The notes: generated by a model from the letters alone, not told the origin. DNA of 64,000 nucleotides from Chlorella sorokiniana (GCA_025917655.1 CP084609.1:1922001-1986000), one strand, 5' to 3'; shown: positions 22,701 through 34,433, counted from the first letter of the stretch. Made by a program: numbers and translations.

Positions 22701-23589
22701 TGCCGTGTCCGCCCCGCCCGTACCGCCTGCAGTACGAGGGCGAGATCCACGTCACCATCATCGCCACCGGCTTCTCCCAGACCTTTGAGGACAACCTGTG
22801 GGGCACCAAGTCGGCAGCGGTGAGGAGCGGCACTGGAATTGATCATGCCGTGAACGGCGGCTTGCTCGCTGGGAATGGCGCCAGCCTGGGGAGGCCAGGT
22901 GGCGGTGGCGGCAAGAGGCGGTCGGCGGAGCACGCGCCGAGCTTGGCTGATGCGCTGCGCGCGGCGCTGGCTGCGCGGGGTGGGGCGGCGAGGGCGCGGC
23001 GGGCTGGGAGAGGGGCGAAAGTGGGACGGGCGGCGGCTTGCGCCGCTGCAGGCCCCCTCCCCCGTCCCCGCCGCGGCGGCAGCAGCAGCGGTGGTGGTGA
23101 TGCTTGGGCAGGCGTGGCTGTGCTTTCTGCGAGGTGGTGAGGGGCGCTCGGCGGTGGCTGCTGGTCCTGGCTGCTGTGGCCCTGCGCTGCTGCCCTCCGG
23201 CCCAGCGGGTTCCGAAACAGTGCATTGCTGACAGGCCCACGAAAACGTGCCCACCAGCAATGCCCACCCCGGAGTGCAACACGTCCAAAACGAGCCCACC
23301 ACCCGCAGCCTGCGCGCCCACCCGCTGCCCAGCCCAGCGCCTATCCACAACTTAAATAGGCACCAGCCCCTCCAAGGAGCACCTTTGCTGGCCCACACCT
23401 CATGTTTCTCCAACAGCCTGTGGCACTGCTGTCGCCCATGCTCACGTGCTCGCCCCCGCCCCTCCCCTCCTCCCATGTGCAGCCTGCCACGCCAGAGCTG
23501 CGTGTTGAGAACAACGGCATCCCCCGCTGCCCAGCCAGAACGTGCGGCAGCAGGCGCCCAGCGGCGGCCTGTTTGGCCGCAACTGGTGA
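19792..23589 (+). CDS. FTSZ1: Plastid division protein FtsZ (FtsZ1/FtsZB type)
   Basis: FtsZ is the tubulin-like GTPase that forms the stromal Z ring. There are ten exons: 19792-19990 (basic, Ser/Ala/Arg-rich transit-type N-terminus), 20438-20499 ([19 protein letters not shown]), 20680-20779 ([14 protein letters not shown]), 20968-21053, 21281-21425 ([12 protein letters not shown], the GTP-binding signature), 21662-21797, 21943-22091, 22331-22506 ([20 protein letters not shown]), 22733-22819 ([15 protein letters not shown]) and 23483-23589, ending GGLFGRNW. Phases of the first four exons join exactly. [28 protein letters not shown] and the absence of the C-terminal IPxFL peptide point to FtsZ1 rather than FtsZ2. 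Exons 5, 6, 7, 8 and 10 each need a small indel to keep the universally conserved frame, best explained as homopolymer errors. The N-terminal 60 or so residues are unconserved, as expected of a transit peptide. Confidence 0.93.
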
Positions 23590-24316
23590 AGCTGCAGCGT
23601 CGCAGACGGCGCCGCCCGTTCATGCCGCTGCGTTCCGACCGGCGGCTGCCGCAACACCTGAGGCCAGGCTCCCACCCGAGCAGCCGACTCTTGACGGGGC
23701 CAGGCCGCAGGGAGGCGCTTCGGGACGTGGCGGCGCTTCCGCAGGCTGTCGCCTGTCGTGGGTGCCAAGGGACCCCCTTATGGCAGCCCCGCGTCGCGCG
23801 CGCTGTACTTTCTACCCCTGCAGAGCGCCCCCAGACCTGGCCCGTGTGCGGGCTCCTCTGTAATGCCTCGTGTGTTGCTGCCGCCGAGCCGGCACGGCCG
23901 CAGTTTCTGACTGTCCACCCAGCTGTTCTCTCTCTCTCTCCTCTCTCTCACCCTCCTTGCCGCCCCCGGCGTTCCATGTTTTAACTCTGGCCCCGCCTGC
24001 CCGCCACGGCCTGCGGGCGCCTCGGCGCGCGCCCAACCTTGCACCGATCCGAGACAAGCACCTGCACCGACACAGGCGCTCCCTAGCGCACCGACTCCCG
24101 CCTCTGCGGCCTCCTGCAGCCAACCTTGCACGCTGTGTTGTAACCAACGAGTCATTACAAGACGCGGGGGTGCTTGGTTGGCCAGTGGGATGCACATGCA
24201 GCTGGCTCCAACGGCTGGCAGCTGCAACAGGGTGAGCAGCTGTGTCCACAGCTCCACAGCTCGGGCTGCCGCTGGATGTTTGGCGCCAGCGGCGCACACA
24301 CACCCCGCCGCAGCCC
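23590..24316. other. Convergent 3' flanks; (CT)n microsatellite
   Basis: The stretch lies between FtsZ and the convergent phosphoesterase gene. A (ct)n tract lies at about 23926-23949. TGTAA on the + strand at about 24139 and on the - strand near 24155 could be the two polyadenylation signals. No exon is seen. Confidence 0.45.
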
Positions 24317-26513
24317 TCACTTGCCCAGCAGCACCCAGGGCGCGGCTGTGGTGTCGTGCGGCGTGCGCGGGTGGGAGCGGTACATGTCGCTCCAGTAGCA
24401 GGACTGGTGCGGCGCCAGCCCCGCGCACGCGCTGCCGCCCGGCGCCACGCGCGCGGTGTCGAAGAGCGGCAGCGGGCGCCAGCCGCGGCCGCCGTTGTAC
24501 CTGCGGGGTCGGGCGACGGGGAAAGCATGTGAACTGCCAAACCCCCACGCCAACACTGACAGCCGAGGAGGGAGGCGCGCTGTGCTGCTGCTGCTGCCTG
24601 GTTGATGTCTGGCGAGTGGGCGCCAGCCGCCGCCCACCTGCGTGCATGCTCCTGCGGGTACCCCAGCGGCCACTGCACGTACCGCACACCCTCCAGCTCC
24701 ATGTCCCAGCTGCGGTACCGCAGGGAGCCAGGCAGCGCAGGCAGCGTCAGCACCGTCGCAGCACCTGCAGGAGCCTGCTGGAGCCTGCAGGCGCCTGCAC
24801 CCGCCGCAGCGGTATGCAGCCGATCACTGTCGGCACACAGCAATCAGCTGCACAGCAGCAGGCCAGCCCAGCCTCCCGAGCATCCCAGCGCCCCGCTTGC
24901 CCGTCCCCTAAGCACACACGGACACACACGTGAACGGGCACTCAGACACATTTGCAGGCCCCACCCCCGCCTGCCTGAAGTGCGTGTGGCCAAACACGTG
25001 TGCCAGCGGGCGCAGGCGCCGCACCCGCGCCTCCAGCGGCTCGCTGCCCGCGGCCTTGGCCAGGTTGGGCACGTACAGCATGCGCTTCTCCGGCAGCAGC
25101 TCCTGGCGGGGCAGGAAGTGCGAGAAGGAGATGATGGGGGCGGGCGCCGCCGGCCGCCGCCGCCGCCGCCTCCACTTCCTGGGGGGCTTGTGTGGGTGGG
25201 TGTGTGTGGGTGGGGTGGGGTGGGGGCAGAAACCAGGCACGTGGCAACCCTGCAGCCTTCGCCCGGTAACGGCTCATGCACGCCTACCAAGGCAGCGTGC
25301 AAGTGCCCCAGGTGAGACAAGACCATGGTCATGAGCTGGCAGCCGCCCGCACCCGCAGCGTCGCTGAAGGCTGGCTCGTTGAGGTCGTCGAAGTGGCGGG
25401 CCAGGGAGGCGTCATGGGGGCTCAGGTGGGGCTGGGAGTGCCAGCGGCACACGTGGAAGTCGAGCATCACCTGTGCGGGGCATTGAGGGGCGGTCGCTTG
25501 CGGCAGCCGCTGTGGGCAGGCGCAGGCGCCGGAGCAGGCTGCCTGGACACCGCAGCAGAGCGCGGCTTCCGGCGTGCAGCCACAGTACGGTCTGTGCAGG
25601 GGCGGGTGCTGCGGGTGCGGCCAGGCGGCCAGCAGCAGGGCTGCACAGGGTCACCCTGCCTGCCGCCCGCCCGGCCCGGCCGCCCCGCCGCCCCGCTGCA
25701 CCTTGCTGATGGCCTCTGCCCCCGGCACATCTGGCTCCTGGTCCCATGAGGCATGGTACCAAGACAGCAGGGGGAAGATCCAGACGCCGCCCACGCAGGC
25801 GGGCCGTGTGCGCACGCCCAGACGCGCGCACAGCGCGTGGATGCGCTCCAGCTTTTCTGCAGGCACATAAGGGGCACGAGGCGGGGCAGGTTGAGGGGCC
25901 GGTGAGGTGGGGTGGGGTGGGTGGGGTGGCGATTGCATATGTGTTCAATTGATATATCAATAGAGCGTTTACTGGCAGAGGCGGGAGGGTGGGCAGGGGC
26001 AGCGCTTGCGTGCTCTGCCGACAGGCCAGGCTGCCAGAGGGTCTCAGAGAGGAGCAGGAGCCGGGAGGCACCCCGGCGCTCACCCAACGAGTCAGCCGCC
26101 TCGGCCTCTTTCTTACGCACCCACAGGTCTGCAAAGGGAAGCATAGGGCGGGAGCTCGCGGCACAGCTGCCGACCAGCGTGGGGGGTAGCCACAAAGACG
26201 GGGCTGGCGGCGCATAGGGCGGCACTCCTGCTATGCTGCGGTGGCGACGGCAGGCCGGCAGAGGCAGCGCGCAGGGTGCCCCTGGGCCCTGCATGCAGTC
26301 ACCGTGGTTGCCTGGCACGAAGAAGACGTGGCCAAAGGCGCCGCTCAGCAGGCTCAGCGTCTTCTCCAGCGTGTCTATGCTGTCGCTCACATCCCCCGCC
26401 ACCAGCAGCACGTCCTCCCGGCAGTCGCCGCCAGCGCTGTCTGCCAGCTCCTGCACCCAACTCAGGTTCTGCGCATAGTCTGTGTGGATGTCGCTGACTG
26501 CCCAGACGCGCAT
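24317..26513 (-). CDS. Calcineurin-like metallophosphoesterase
   Basis: This is a two-metal phosphoesterase whose substrate is unknown. It starts MRVWAVSDIHTDY at 26513. Exons: 26303-26513 (DIH metal motif, LLVAGDVSD, FVPGNH), 26084-26128 (DLWVRKKEAEAADSL), 25702-25856 (EKLERIHALCARLGVRT, then PLLSWYHASWDQEPD), 25470 to about 25345 (MLDFHVCRWHSQPHLSPHDA), about 25190-24975 (ISFSHFLPRQELLPEKRML, HVFGHTHF), 24638-24709 (WDMELEGVRYVQWPLGYP) and 24317-24500, ending WVLLGK. The D-x-H, GD, GNH and GHTH blocks give the complete metal-binding set. The HTHF exon appears to end at a GC donor (24974-24973), restoring HTHFSWDM. The exon 4/5 join is uncertain because the conserved region between NEPAFS and ISFSHF is shifted. 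It is head-to-head with the phosphatase gene at 27398. Confidence 0.88.
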
Positions 26514-27397
26514 GGCAAGTGGGCCTGGGAGGCTTGGCGTGCCCGTGAAAGAGCGGCGAAGAGCGGCGGTCAGCCAGCGAATGGGATCAGTGCACGGATC
26601 CTTAGATGGGCGCCGAGGCGGTCAGGGTCTTTCAGAGCGTGATTTATGGGGAAGGTGCCCAATCCAGTGCGTTTACAACCGCGGAAAGACCATCGGCCGC
26701 TTCAAGGATGCCGGGTGCTGACCGAGACGGCAGCACAACAAGATTTTGTCGTTGATACCGCAAGTGAGGGTGCGAGAGTTTGGCTGAATCAACCAGTACA
26801 GCGGTGTGGAAAGGATGCAGTGCTGGCAGTGGCGGAGCTGACGTGGCGGGCACCGCCGCCGCGGCTGGGATGCTGGGTCGTGTTACGGACAGTCAGTGGA
26901 TTGCTGCAACAGAGTCTGGTGCTGGCAGTATTTCCTAATTAACCCAGGTTCATGCCTGACTGCTTGTGCCGCGCTGCACCGCGGGTCAGTCAGCTGTCAC
27001 AAACAAATGGCATACGAAATCACTGCATATGGCTATGAAGACTCAAATTGGAAGAGAACCGTCAATGATGGACAGCCATTACCCCAGATAACCACGCAGC
27101 CACTGTCAGGAGCAGGGTAGCAGATGCGGTCAGCTGAGTGGCTTGCGGCGGCGCCCAGGTGGAAAGCAATTCCGATATTGTCGGGTGGAGGCTTACATCG
27201 CCATGCGTACATCGGATGTCGGCCATCACTTAGAATCGTTTCTCGCAGAACAGCCCAAAGCATTGCGCAGCTCGCGCGCCTTGGGTGTTTGCTGGACTTG
27301 GCAGGGACTGGGGCCCTTGCGTTGACCTTGGGGCACTGCAGGTGCCGGACGTCCTGCCAAGGCTCCTTGGACGCCGCAGTCAACGGCCGCCAACCAA
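26514..27397. promoter_or_regulatory. Shared upstream region of divergent phosphoesterase and phosphatase genes
   Basis: 884 bases separate the two start codons. I see no exon. The interval near 26930-27075 is less GC-rich than the rest. A bidirectional promoter is inferred from gene arrangement only. Confidence 0.4.
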
Positions 27398-30119
27398 ATG
27401 ACACATCCATCGTCGGCCGCCGCTGAAGGGGCGCCTGCCCCGCCGCCAGGCTATGGCCTGCCCCCGCTGCCTTCCCTTCCCTGCCCAGACTTCCGTGGGC
27501 CGACCCCTTGGAGCAACTGGGTCATCAAAGGAAGGCTCCTGGCAGGTGTGATCAGTTACTAATGGGTCTGTCCGCACTGCAGCCGTCTTGCACCCTGGAT
27601 GACGTCGGAGCCGTGCTCTGCTCAGCGCTGTCGCCAAGCTTTTGCCACTGAGCAGGCGCCTATCCGGCCGGCTTGGATGATAATGAAACAGAGCGCATCT
27701 TGACAACACTGCTGGAGCTGGGGGTCAACACGTTTGTGTGCTTGCAAGCCGAGTTCAGGTGGGTGCTGCTCTGGCATGCCCATCGTTACCGCCGGTCCTG
27801 TCTTGCATATCGCTCCAGCCGCATCCACAAGGGTTTCCTTGTGCCTGTAGCCTTCACACTCCCGAGGGAGCATGGCGTGCGGGCCAGGGCCTGCGTCCAT
27901 ACATCAAGGATGCGCAGCAGCTGCTGATCCGCGCGGGAGTCCAATAGCCACCGCATCAAGCAGGCGGGTGCTGGCTGCAATCGCCGAGGCTTGCTCCTGC
28001 AACTGCCAGAGCGCTGCATGGGCAGCAGCCGTTGGTGCACAGCTCACGCCCTCCAAGCAACCCTCACCAAGCGTCGGCCAGCCAGGATGCAGCGGTAGCG
28101 CTCTTCACCCCCAGCGTCGGGGCCCCCAAGCATAATAACCCGCAGCAACGGATGCCTGTGTGCCCTGCATTTCTTTCCACCCGTCTCTGCAGGACAAGCT
28201 GGACTTCCTGCACCTGCCCATCATAGACGGCAGCGTGACCAGTGACGAGGCGCTGTCCCGCCTCGCCGACGACTGCTGCACCCGCATCCTGCGCGGCGAG
28301 CGCCTGTACATCCACTGGTGCGCCGGCTGCCGGCTGCAGCACGCTGAACGCAAGCGCAGCACGCTTTTCTGCCCTTTTGCTGAGCATCCCATCCTCGCCA
28401 GGCGTCACCCCTGCTCTGGGCTCGGCGCGCCCTCTGGTCTAAGGGCGACTTTCTCCGCCCCCTGCCGCCGCGCCAGTGCAGCTGGGGCGGCCACGGCCGC
28501 ACCGGCACGCTGGTGGCGGTCATGCTGGGGCGCCTGTACGGCGTGGCGTGCGGCGCCGCGCTGCGCTTCACCCAGGCCTTCCACGACTCGCGCCGCTACC
28601 CGCAGGGGGTGCGCTCGCCGCAAACGCCGCCGCAGGTGCAGCAGGTGAGCGCTGCCCTTCCCTTCCTGAGGCCCCGCCACGTTGAGCTGTGGCGGGCTGG
28701 GGCAGCTGGGCTGCGGCGGGCTGGGGCAGCTGGGTTGGGCTTCAAGAAGGTTGTGCAAGCGAGGCTCCACTCCATCTGGAGATCATTGTTATGCCAGCAC
28801 CGGCGATGGCAAGCCCCACAAAAGCACCCAGTGCTCCTGCTCGCTTCTCCTGACAAGCCAAGCGTGCCCGTAGGTCAAGCGCCTGCTGCCCGACCCCCCC
28901 CGCCCTGCGCAACGTCTCCTACCGCTGGGATCCCTCCCTGCCACTGGACGACGCCATCCTGTGGCCGCCAGCCAGCCCGCCGCGCAGCAGCTCCTCCCCA
29001 GCCGCTCGGCAGGCTGCCACGGCGTCCGCCAGCAACGGCGCGGCAGGCTGTAGGAAAAGCCCCGCCGTTGTGGCGGCAGCGGCCGCTGTCAGTGCCTCCC
29101 CGGGCCTCCATGACGCCAGCGTGGCGGTTGCGGGCGAGCAGGGCGGGGGCGCTGGTGCCTGCCTCCCCGCGGACGAGGGCTTCGACTTGCCACACGTTCC
29201 GTCACACGAGGTGCCTTCGTTTCCGTGCAACCAGCAGCGCAAGGACGCCATCCGCGCCAAGCACGGCGGCGGCAGTGGCAGCAGCAGCAGCATCCCGCTC
29301 ACGGCAGACGCCACGGCGCAGGCGGTCAGTGCAGCCGCCGACTCGCTCAAATCGGCAAGCCTGCAGCCCAAGCAGGGCGCTGCGCCTGCCGCTCATGGCG
29401 CCCTAGCTTGGACTGGCTGCAGAGCGTGTTTGACAAGGGTCAGAGCAAGCTGGCCTCGCTGGGGCGCCAAGTGGCGCCAGCCGTGAGCGGCGGGCGCGCT
29501 GCGCAGCCAGCAGAGGACGCCACATGCGCTGGCGCCCCCGCGCCGACGGCTACCTCGCTCAGTATGTGCAGCAGCAGGAGCGGCCCAGCGGCTTGCAGCC
29601 CGCCCGGAGCGGACCCTCCGGCACCAGCAAGCAGGCAAGCGGCAGCGGTCGGGTGGTGAGCCTCACTGCCAGCAGCGGGTCTGCTGCCGGCGCAGCCCCG
29701 CTGGGAGACCCGCGAGACGAGGATCTGCCTCAGCGCCTGGACCTTCGGCCAAGCAAGCTGACGGTGAGCGTTTTCGGCTTCCTGTCCAGCATGACCCACA
29801 AGCCAACAGGAGCTGGGCTGGCTTGGTCAGGTTGGCAGGAAAATCATGGCAGGAAAATCAAACGATGGCCTGCCGCCACACGCTCGGTGCAGGTGACTGT
29901 GCCGGATGCGGCTGGCGAGCAGCCTGGCTCCTCGGTGGCGCGCCTGCTCAGCCTGCTGTCGGGCGCAGCGCCGCCACCCGGCAGTAGGAGCCGCTGGCCG
30001 TCCTGCACCCGCCAGCGCGCCCCCACCCCTCCGTCTAGCCCGCCTCCTGCCACGGCACGGCGCAGCGGACGGCGGTGGCAGCGTGCCTGCTCACCCGCCA
30101 GGAGCTGGTGGTCTGCTGA
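27398..30119 (+). CDS. Dual-specificity/tyrosine phosphatase-like protein with long C-terminal extension
   Basis: This is a Cys-dependent phosphatase. Exon 1 is 27398-27545 (MTHPSSAAAEGA to GPTPWSNWVIKGRLLAG), exon 2 is 27656-27758 (GAYPAGLDDNETERI, then GVNTFVCLQAEF), exon 3 starts at 27851 (SLHTPEGAWRAGQGLRPYIK), exon 4 is 28193-28317 (DKLDFLHLPIIDGSVTSDEA) and exon 5 is 28482-28644. The catalytic loop is assembled across the exon 4/5 junction as HCWGGHGRTGT, a perfect C-x5-R-T signature, followed by AVMLGRLYG. Phases join at 1/2, 2/3 and 4/5. The exon 3 donor is not obvious before an in-frame TAG at about 27946. From 28874 a Ser/Ala/Gln-rich low-complexity extension continues (LPHVPSHEVPSFPCNQQRKD, LDWLQSVFDKGQSKLASLG) with several frame changes. 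The end at 30119 is provisional. Confidence 0.8.
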
Positions 30120-30339
30120 AGCAGCAGGGGTCCAGCGCTGGCCGAGCGGGCAAATCTGCCGTGCTCCCTGTGCTCACAGGAATTCTGTTCACACTGATCA
30201 GCACTGTTTGATGAGGAATGTAGGTCAAAGACTGTTATTAATAATGCTGGTCTGCCTCCCTGCATCGCGGCGCGCTTGCAAGTTTGGCGCTAGCTGCGGC
30301 TGCCGCTGCAGGCACTGCCTCCTATCTTGTCCCGCCAGT

Positions 30340-31223
30340 CTAGAGGGAACCAATGCAGGCCCAGGTCGTTGAAGGCGGAAGCCACGGGAAACCGCACTCG
30401 CCCACCGCCAGCTCGCACACGGCCCCGGCCTGGCACAGGCGCAGCATGGTGCCCGGCCGCGCAGGCCCGCCGCCGCCGTCGTCTGCGCTGCGCTGCGCTG
30501 CCGCCGTCGCTGCCGCTGCCGCCGCTGCCGGCACGGCTCCTCCGCTTCTGCTCCTCCCTGGCTGCTTGCCGCCAGCCAGGGCCCAGCTGGCGTGATAGCC
30601 GCTGAAGCGGTTGCCCAGCACGACCACGTTGTGCAGCGTGCCCGCCGCAGCGTTGGCCTCCAGCAGCGCATCCGTCAGCACCGCGCCGCAGTGCGGCATG
30701 AAGAAGAGGGTGGGGGCGGCGGCCTCGCGGCGGCCGCCTTCGTCTTTCGGTGTAATCTGCACCCGCGGCGGGGTGGACAAACGTACCTTGAAACGTATGT
30801 ACGAAAGGCTATCAAGAAAGGAAGCAGGTGAGGGCGGTGTGCAAGCTCCCACCTGTATGCCGCAGTGCGCAAGAGCGGCGCGGTCCAGCGGGGTGAACAC
30901 TGGGTCAAAGCCTCCACTGCTGCCGCCTGCGGCAGCAGCGCCGCCAGCAGCTGGGCGGCAGCCAGCTGGTAGCGGATGTGCAGCGCGCCCGGCTGCTCCA
31001 GCGAGCCCAGGCCGTACACTACCATGTGCTTCAGCCCAACCAGCGCGCAGTGGTGCGGCAGCTGCTGCAGCTGGGCCAGGAGGTGCTGCCAGAAGGCCGC
31101 CTGCGCCAGCTCCCTTGCGGCGGCGTCCACAGCGGCGCAGCAGCGCTGCACCTGCACCTCTGTGGGCTGCACCGTCAACCGCCCAGGAGTAATAGTGGCC
31201 GCTTGATGAGGCGGCTGGTGCAC
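30340..31223 (-). CDS. SRR1-like domain protein
   Basis: SRR1 (SENSITIVITY TO RED LIGHT REDUCED 1) proteins act in plant light signalling and clock input, and in animals and yeast in heme-linked regulation; the biochemical activity is unsettled. Exon 1 (about 31223-30853) has helices followed by VVYGLGSLEQPGALHIRYQL, the G-x-G-S and RYQL hallmarks, then LPQAAAVEA and, after a one-base shift near 30914, the DPVFTPLD motif. Exon 2 (30756-30340) starts ITPKDEGGRR after a TGCAG acceptor and carries PTLFFMPHCGAVLTDALLEA and VVVLGNRFSGYHAS, the two most conserved SRR1 blocks, with a Ser/Ala/Gly insert before the end. The start codon is uncertain, because the open frame begins without an ATG and an upstream exon is possible. 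It lies downstream of WDR18 on the same strand. Confidence 0.82.
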
Positions 31224-31597
31224 GCCATGGCCTGCAATAGCACAGTCACGGCGCTTGGCGATGTTGAAAAGTCTGTAAACGCCAATGTACAGCCAATGGG
31301 CACGTTATTAATAAGATGCGCCAGATAATAGAGCACCTGAAGAATGATTCACGCCCGCTCCCTTCCGTTTGCGCCGCGCACAAGTTGCAATTTGCCACTC
31401 CCCGTCTGCCATCGCATGTCCTGTCCTTCAAAAAAGGGATTAATGCCTCTCAGTTGATTAGCAGAACCGACAGCGATGAACGTGAAGTGACGTGGGATGC
31501 TGTGCCTGCGCTGTGCACTGTAGCAGCGGTGCATCTTCTGAGCACAGCAGCAACTTTTTGCAGGCAGCTTTTGACCTTTACAGCACATGCGCAGGCA
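31224..31597. other. Spacer between WDR18-like and SRR1-like genes
   Basis: This is a relatively AT-rich stretch without exons. It should contain the WDR18 3' end and the SRR1 promoter and possible first exon. Confidence 0.4.
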
Positions 31598-32389
31598 TCA
31601 GCGCCCATTCGACAGCAGCTGCTCCGCGCACAGCTGCTGCAGCTGCGTGTTGAGGCGGCCCCACTGCTGCGCCGCCGCCAGCGCGCGGTCCAGCTGCTCT
31701 CGCAGCCGCTGGTTCTCCTCCTGGAGCGCCGCCACGTCACCCCCTGCGCCCGCACCCATGCCTGGCGCCTGCGGGGCCGCCGCCGCCATCGAAGCTGCTG
31801 GCGCGACGCCCTCCCCTGCCGCTGCGGCGGCGCACTGCTGCTGCCAGTCGCCGTCGGCGGCCACGAGCGGCGCCTCTGCCGCCGCCGCCGACCCGTCCAG
31901 CAGCACCAGGCCGCCCTCCCAGGGTTTCAGGGCGCCGGGGGCGTTTGGGTACTTGCAAAAGGGGGCCAGGGCTGCGGCCGCTGGGGTCGCGCTTGCCGCT
32001 CTGGCTGGCACCAGAGGCGACGTGGCTGCCGCCAATCTGCGGCAGCCGCCAGCGGGGAGCAGTGCCGAGGCCTCAGCCACGACCGCAGGCGGATGCGCGG
32101 CGCAGGACAGAGAAGCTTGCGAGCAGCAAGCAACCAGCCGCGCAGCCCCCGCCACCGCTGCGCTCGCCTGCATGAAGGGCGGCTGCGTCAGCGCCAGCAG
32201 CGGTGACGGGCCCGCGCGCGCGGGCTCTGCAGTACGCGTACCGCCTGCCTGCTGCGCAGGTCCCACACCCTCACTGACTGGTCCTCTGACCCAGACAGCA
32301 GGTAGGCTGCATCAGGGGTGAGCGCCAGGCAGGACACAGCCCCGCGTGGCCCTCCAGCGCAGGGTGCCGCCCGCGTCGCCGCCGCCCAG

Positions 32390-32421
<32 letters not shown>

Positions 32422-33801
32422 CGCCCGCCGCCGCCGCGTCGTCCACAAGGGAAACGTCGTAGATGGCTCCGCTGGCGCAGCCGGCGTAGAGCGAGTGCTC
32501 GCCGGGGTCCAGGGCAAGGCAGCGCACGGCGGCGGGCAGCGCGACGGTGCGCAGCGGCGGCCCGCCCGCGTCGCCCAGCCTGCGCAGCGTGACCGTGCGG
32601 TCGAGGCTGCCGCTGGCCAGCAGCGCGCCCGCCTCCCCCGCCCCCACCGCCAGGCACGTCACCGGCAGCGTGTGGTCCGACCAAGAGGCCAGCGGCTGCA
32701 GCAGCGGCCCGCCGGTCTGCAGGGGGTTGGAGAGGGCGGGACAAGCAGCCGGGGCTATCAAAAGCTTGCCCTGCTGCATGCGCTGACAACAGCGAGCCCG
32801 GCGGCTTCCAACACAGCCAGCAGCAGCAAGCTCGCGCGGGACACTGCCTCCCTCCCTTGCAGCAGGCAGCCCGGCTGCATGATGCACAGAAACAAGGAGG
32901 GCTGCTGAGCGCGCCCCCACACACACACACACACACCGTCATGGAAACCACACCACGCCTCACCTGCAGCTGCTGCCCCGCCGTCACATCCAGCACCTCC
33001 GCCAGCAGCCAGGCGTTCACCAGCGTGTCCTCGCCGCCGCTGACCAGCACCGCGCCGCCGTCGCTCCAGGCCAGGCACGTGACGGCCTGCGCAGGAGGGG
33101 TGGCGGCGGGCGAGCGGCGGGCGAGTTTGGTGATCAGATGGCGGGCAGCTTGCCTGCCGCTGTGGCCAGCTGCAGCCGCAATTGAGGCACTGGGGGAGGG
33201 CACCGGCGGAAGGAGGAGGAGGGGCGGGAGAGGGGCGGGCACCTTGTAGTGGGCAGGCCAGGACTTGAGCAGCCGCCCGCTGGAGGTCTCCCACAGGTGC
33301 ACCGCCCCCGAGGCGCCGCCCGCCGCCAAAAACACGCCGTCGGGCGTGGCGGCCACCGCCGTCAGCGGCTCCGACGCGAAGCTGCGCTGGTGCGGCTGGT
33401 CCTTGTGCCACGCCCACACGTGCAGGCTGCCGCCGCGGCCCAGCTGCGCCGCCACAAAGTAGTCCCGGCCCAGCGGCGACAGGCCGTTGGGCGGGCAGGC
33501 GTTGGCCTTGAAGGAGGTGAGCGCGGTGCCGGTGTGCACGTCCCTGCACTCAGCAGGGGTGGGCAGTGGCGGCGGCACACTGAGGTGGCGGCGGCAGGGT
33601 GGGCGCTCGCGCGGCTGGCGGCCTGCTGGCATATTGTTTCAGAAGGAAGCTCGTCCAGCTTGTAAACCATAGCAGGAGGGAGCTCAGAAACCGGCTGCCG
33701 CGAGGCGGCTGCTTCTGTGCTCAATGCATGGGAGACGCGCACCAGGCCGTGATGTTGCCTTCTATGCTCGAGCCGACTAATACTACGGTGGGACCCTCCA
33801 T
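31598..33801 (-). CDS. WDR18: WD40 protein of the WDR18/IPI3 family
   Basis: WDR18/Ipi3 is part of the PELP1-TEX10-WDR18 (Rix1) complex needed for 60S ribosomal subunit maturation. Exon 1 is 33743-33801 (MEGPTVVLVGSSIEGNITA), exon 2 is 33243-33543 (WDVHTGTALTSFK, CPPNGLSPLGRDYFVAAQ, LHVWAW, VHLWETSSG), exon 3 is 32964-33086 (AVTCLAWSDGGAVLVSGGED) and exon 4 runs from 32716 leftwards (HTLPVTCLAVGAGEAG, ASGSLDRTVTLR, VRCLALDPGEHSLYAG, CLALTPDAAYLLSGSEDQSV, VWDLRSRQAVRVL) to 31598. The first three exon joins keep phase. The C-terminal coiled coil (LQEENQRLREQLDRALAAAQ) is typical of WDR18. Two one-base losses in exon 4 (near 32350 and 32215) shift the frame within conserved sequence. A (Gly)10 tract lies near 32400. 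It is head-to-head with the hydrolase at 34434. Confidence 0.87.
32919..32936. repeat. (CA)n microsatellite in a WDR18 intron
   Basis: About nine ca units lie in the intron between exons 3 and 4. Confidence 0.9.
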
Positions 33802-34433
33802 TGCGAAACCCGCACTCCAAGAGCTGTAAGTCGCTGCAGGGTTCCTTTAATACCTGCTGATCGCAACGGATTGGGGACACCAAGCCGCTTGCAACACAAC
33901 TCGACAGATGAGAAGCTGCAGAGGGCGCACACTACCGAATTGTATTGCATGCCTCCACGTGGCGGCGTTCCCTTTGAGGTGCGCTTCAGCCTGCTGGAAG
34001 TAGATTCACCCTCTGCTGCCGTTGAAGATGGAGTAGGAAAGTCCCGCTGGACGTGATTTAGGAGTGGCATGCAGGTGTGCTGCCGTATCGGTCAAACAAT
34101 CACTGCAAAGACGTGAAGCACCGACGTCCGTCCCGACTGGCCACCCCATCGTGCGATTGTCATCCAGCACCTTGACAGTGCAAGAATGGGAATATAGGTC
34201 TTGAAGTTCAACCACAGCTGCCAATTAGCCTGCAGATGCCGCCTCAGCCTTGAAAACGGCAAACGGAATGGTAAGCGTCGCCATCTCAGCACCGCCGCCA
34301 TGACGCGCCAGCACAATTTGCTGTGGCAGGCCTACAAAGCTCGGTGCACGGCAATCTCGTGGTCGCATATCGGTCAATAGTGTTTGTCGCTGCTCAGCAG
34401 TGATTCCTGCCGCGCGTACAACGACCAATCACC
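33802..34433. promoter_or_regulatory. Shared upstream region of divergent WDR18-like and hydrolase genes
   Basis: 632 bases lie between the two start codons, with lower GC than the flanking genes and no exon seen. A bidirectional promoter is inferred from arrangement. Confidence 0.45.

Noticed and set aside
19792-23589. FtsZ2 (FtsZA) identity
   Set aside because: [28 protein letters not shown] and a C-terminus without the IPxFL peptide fit FtsZ1 better.
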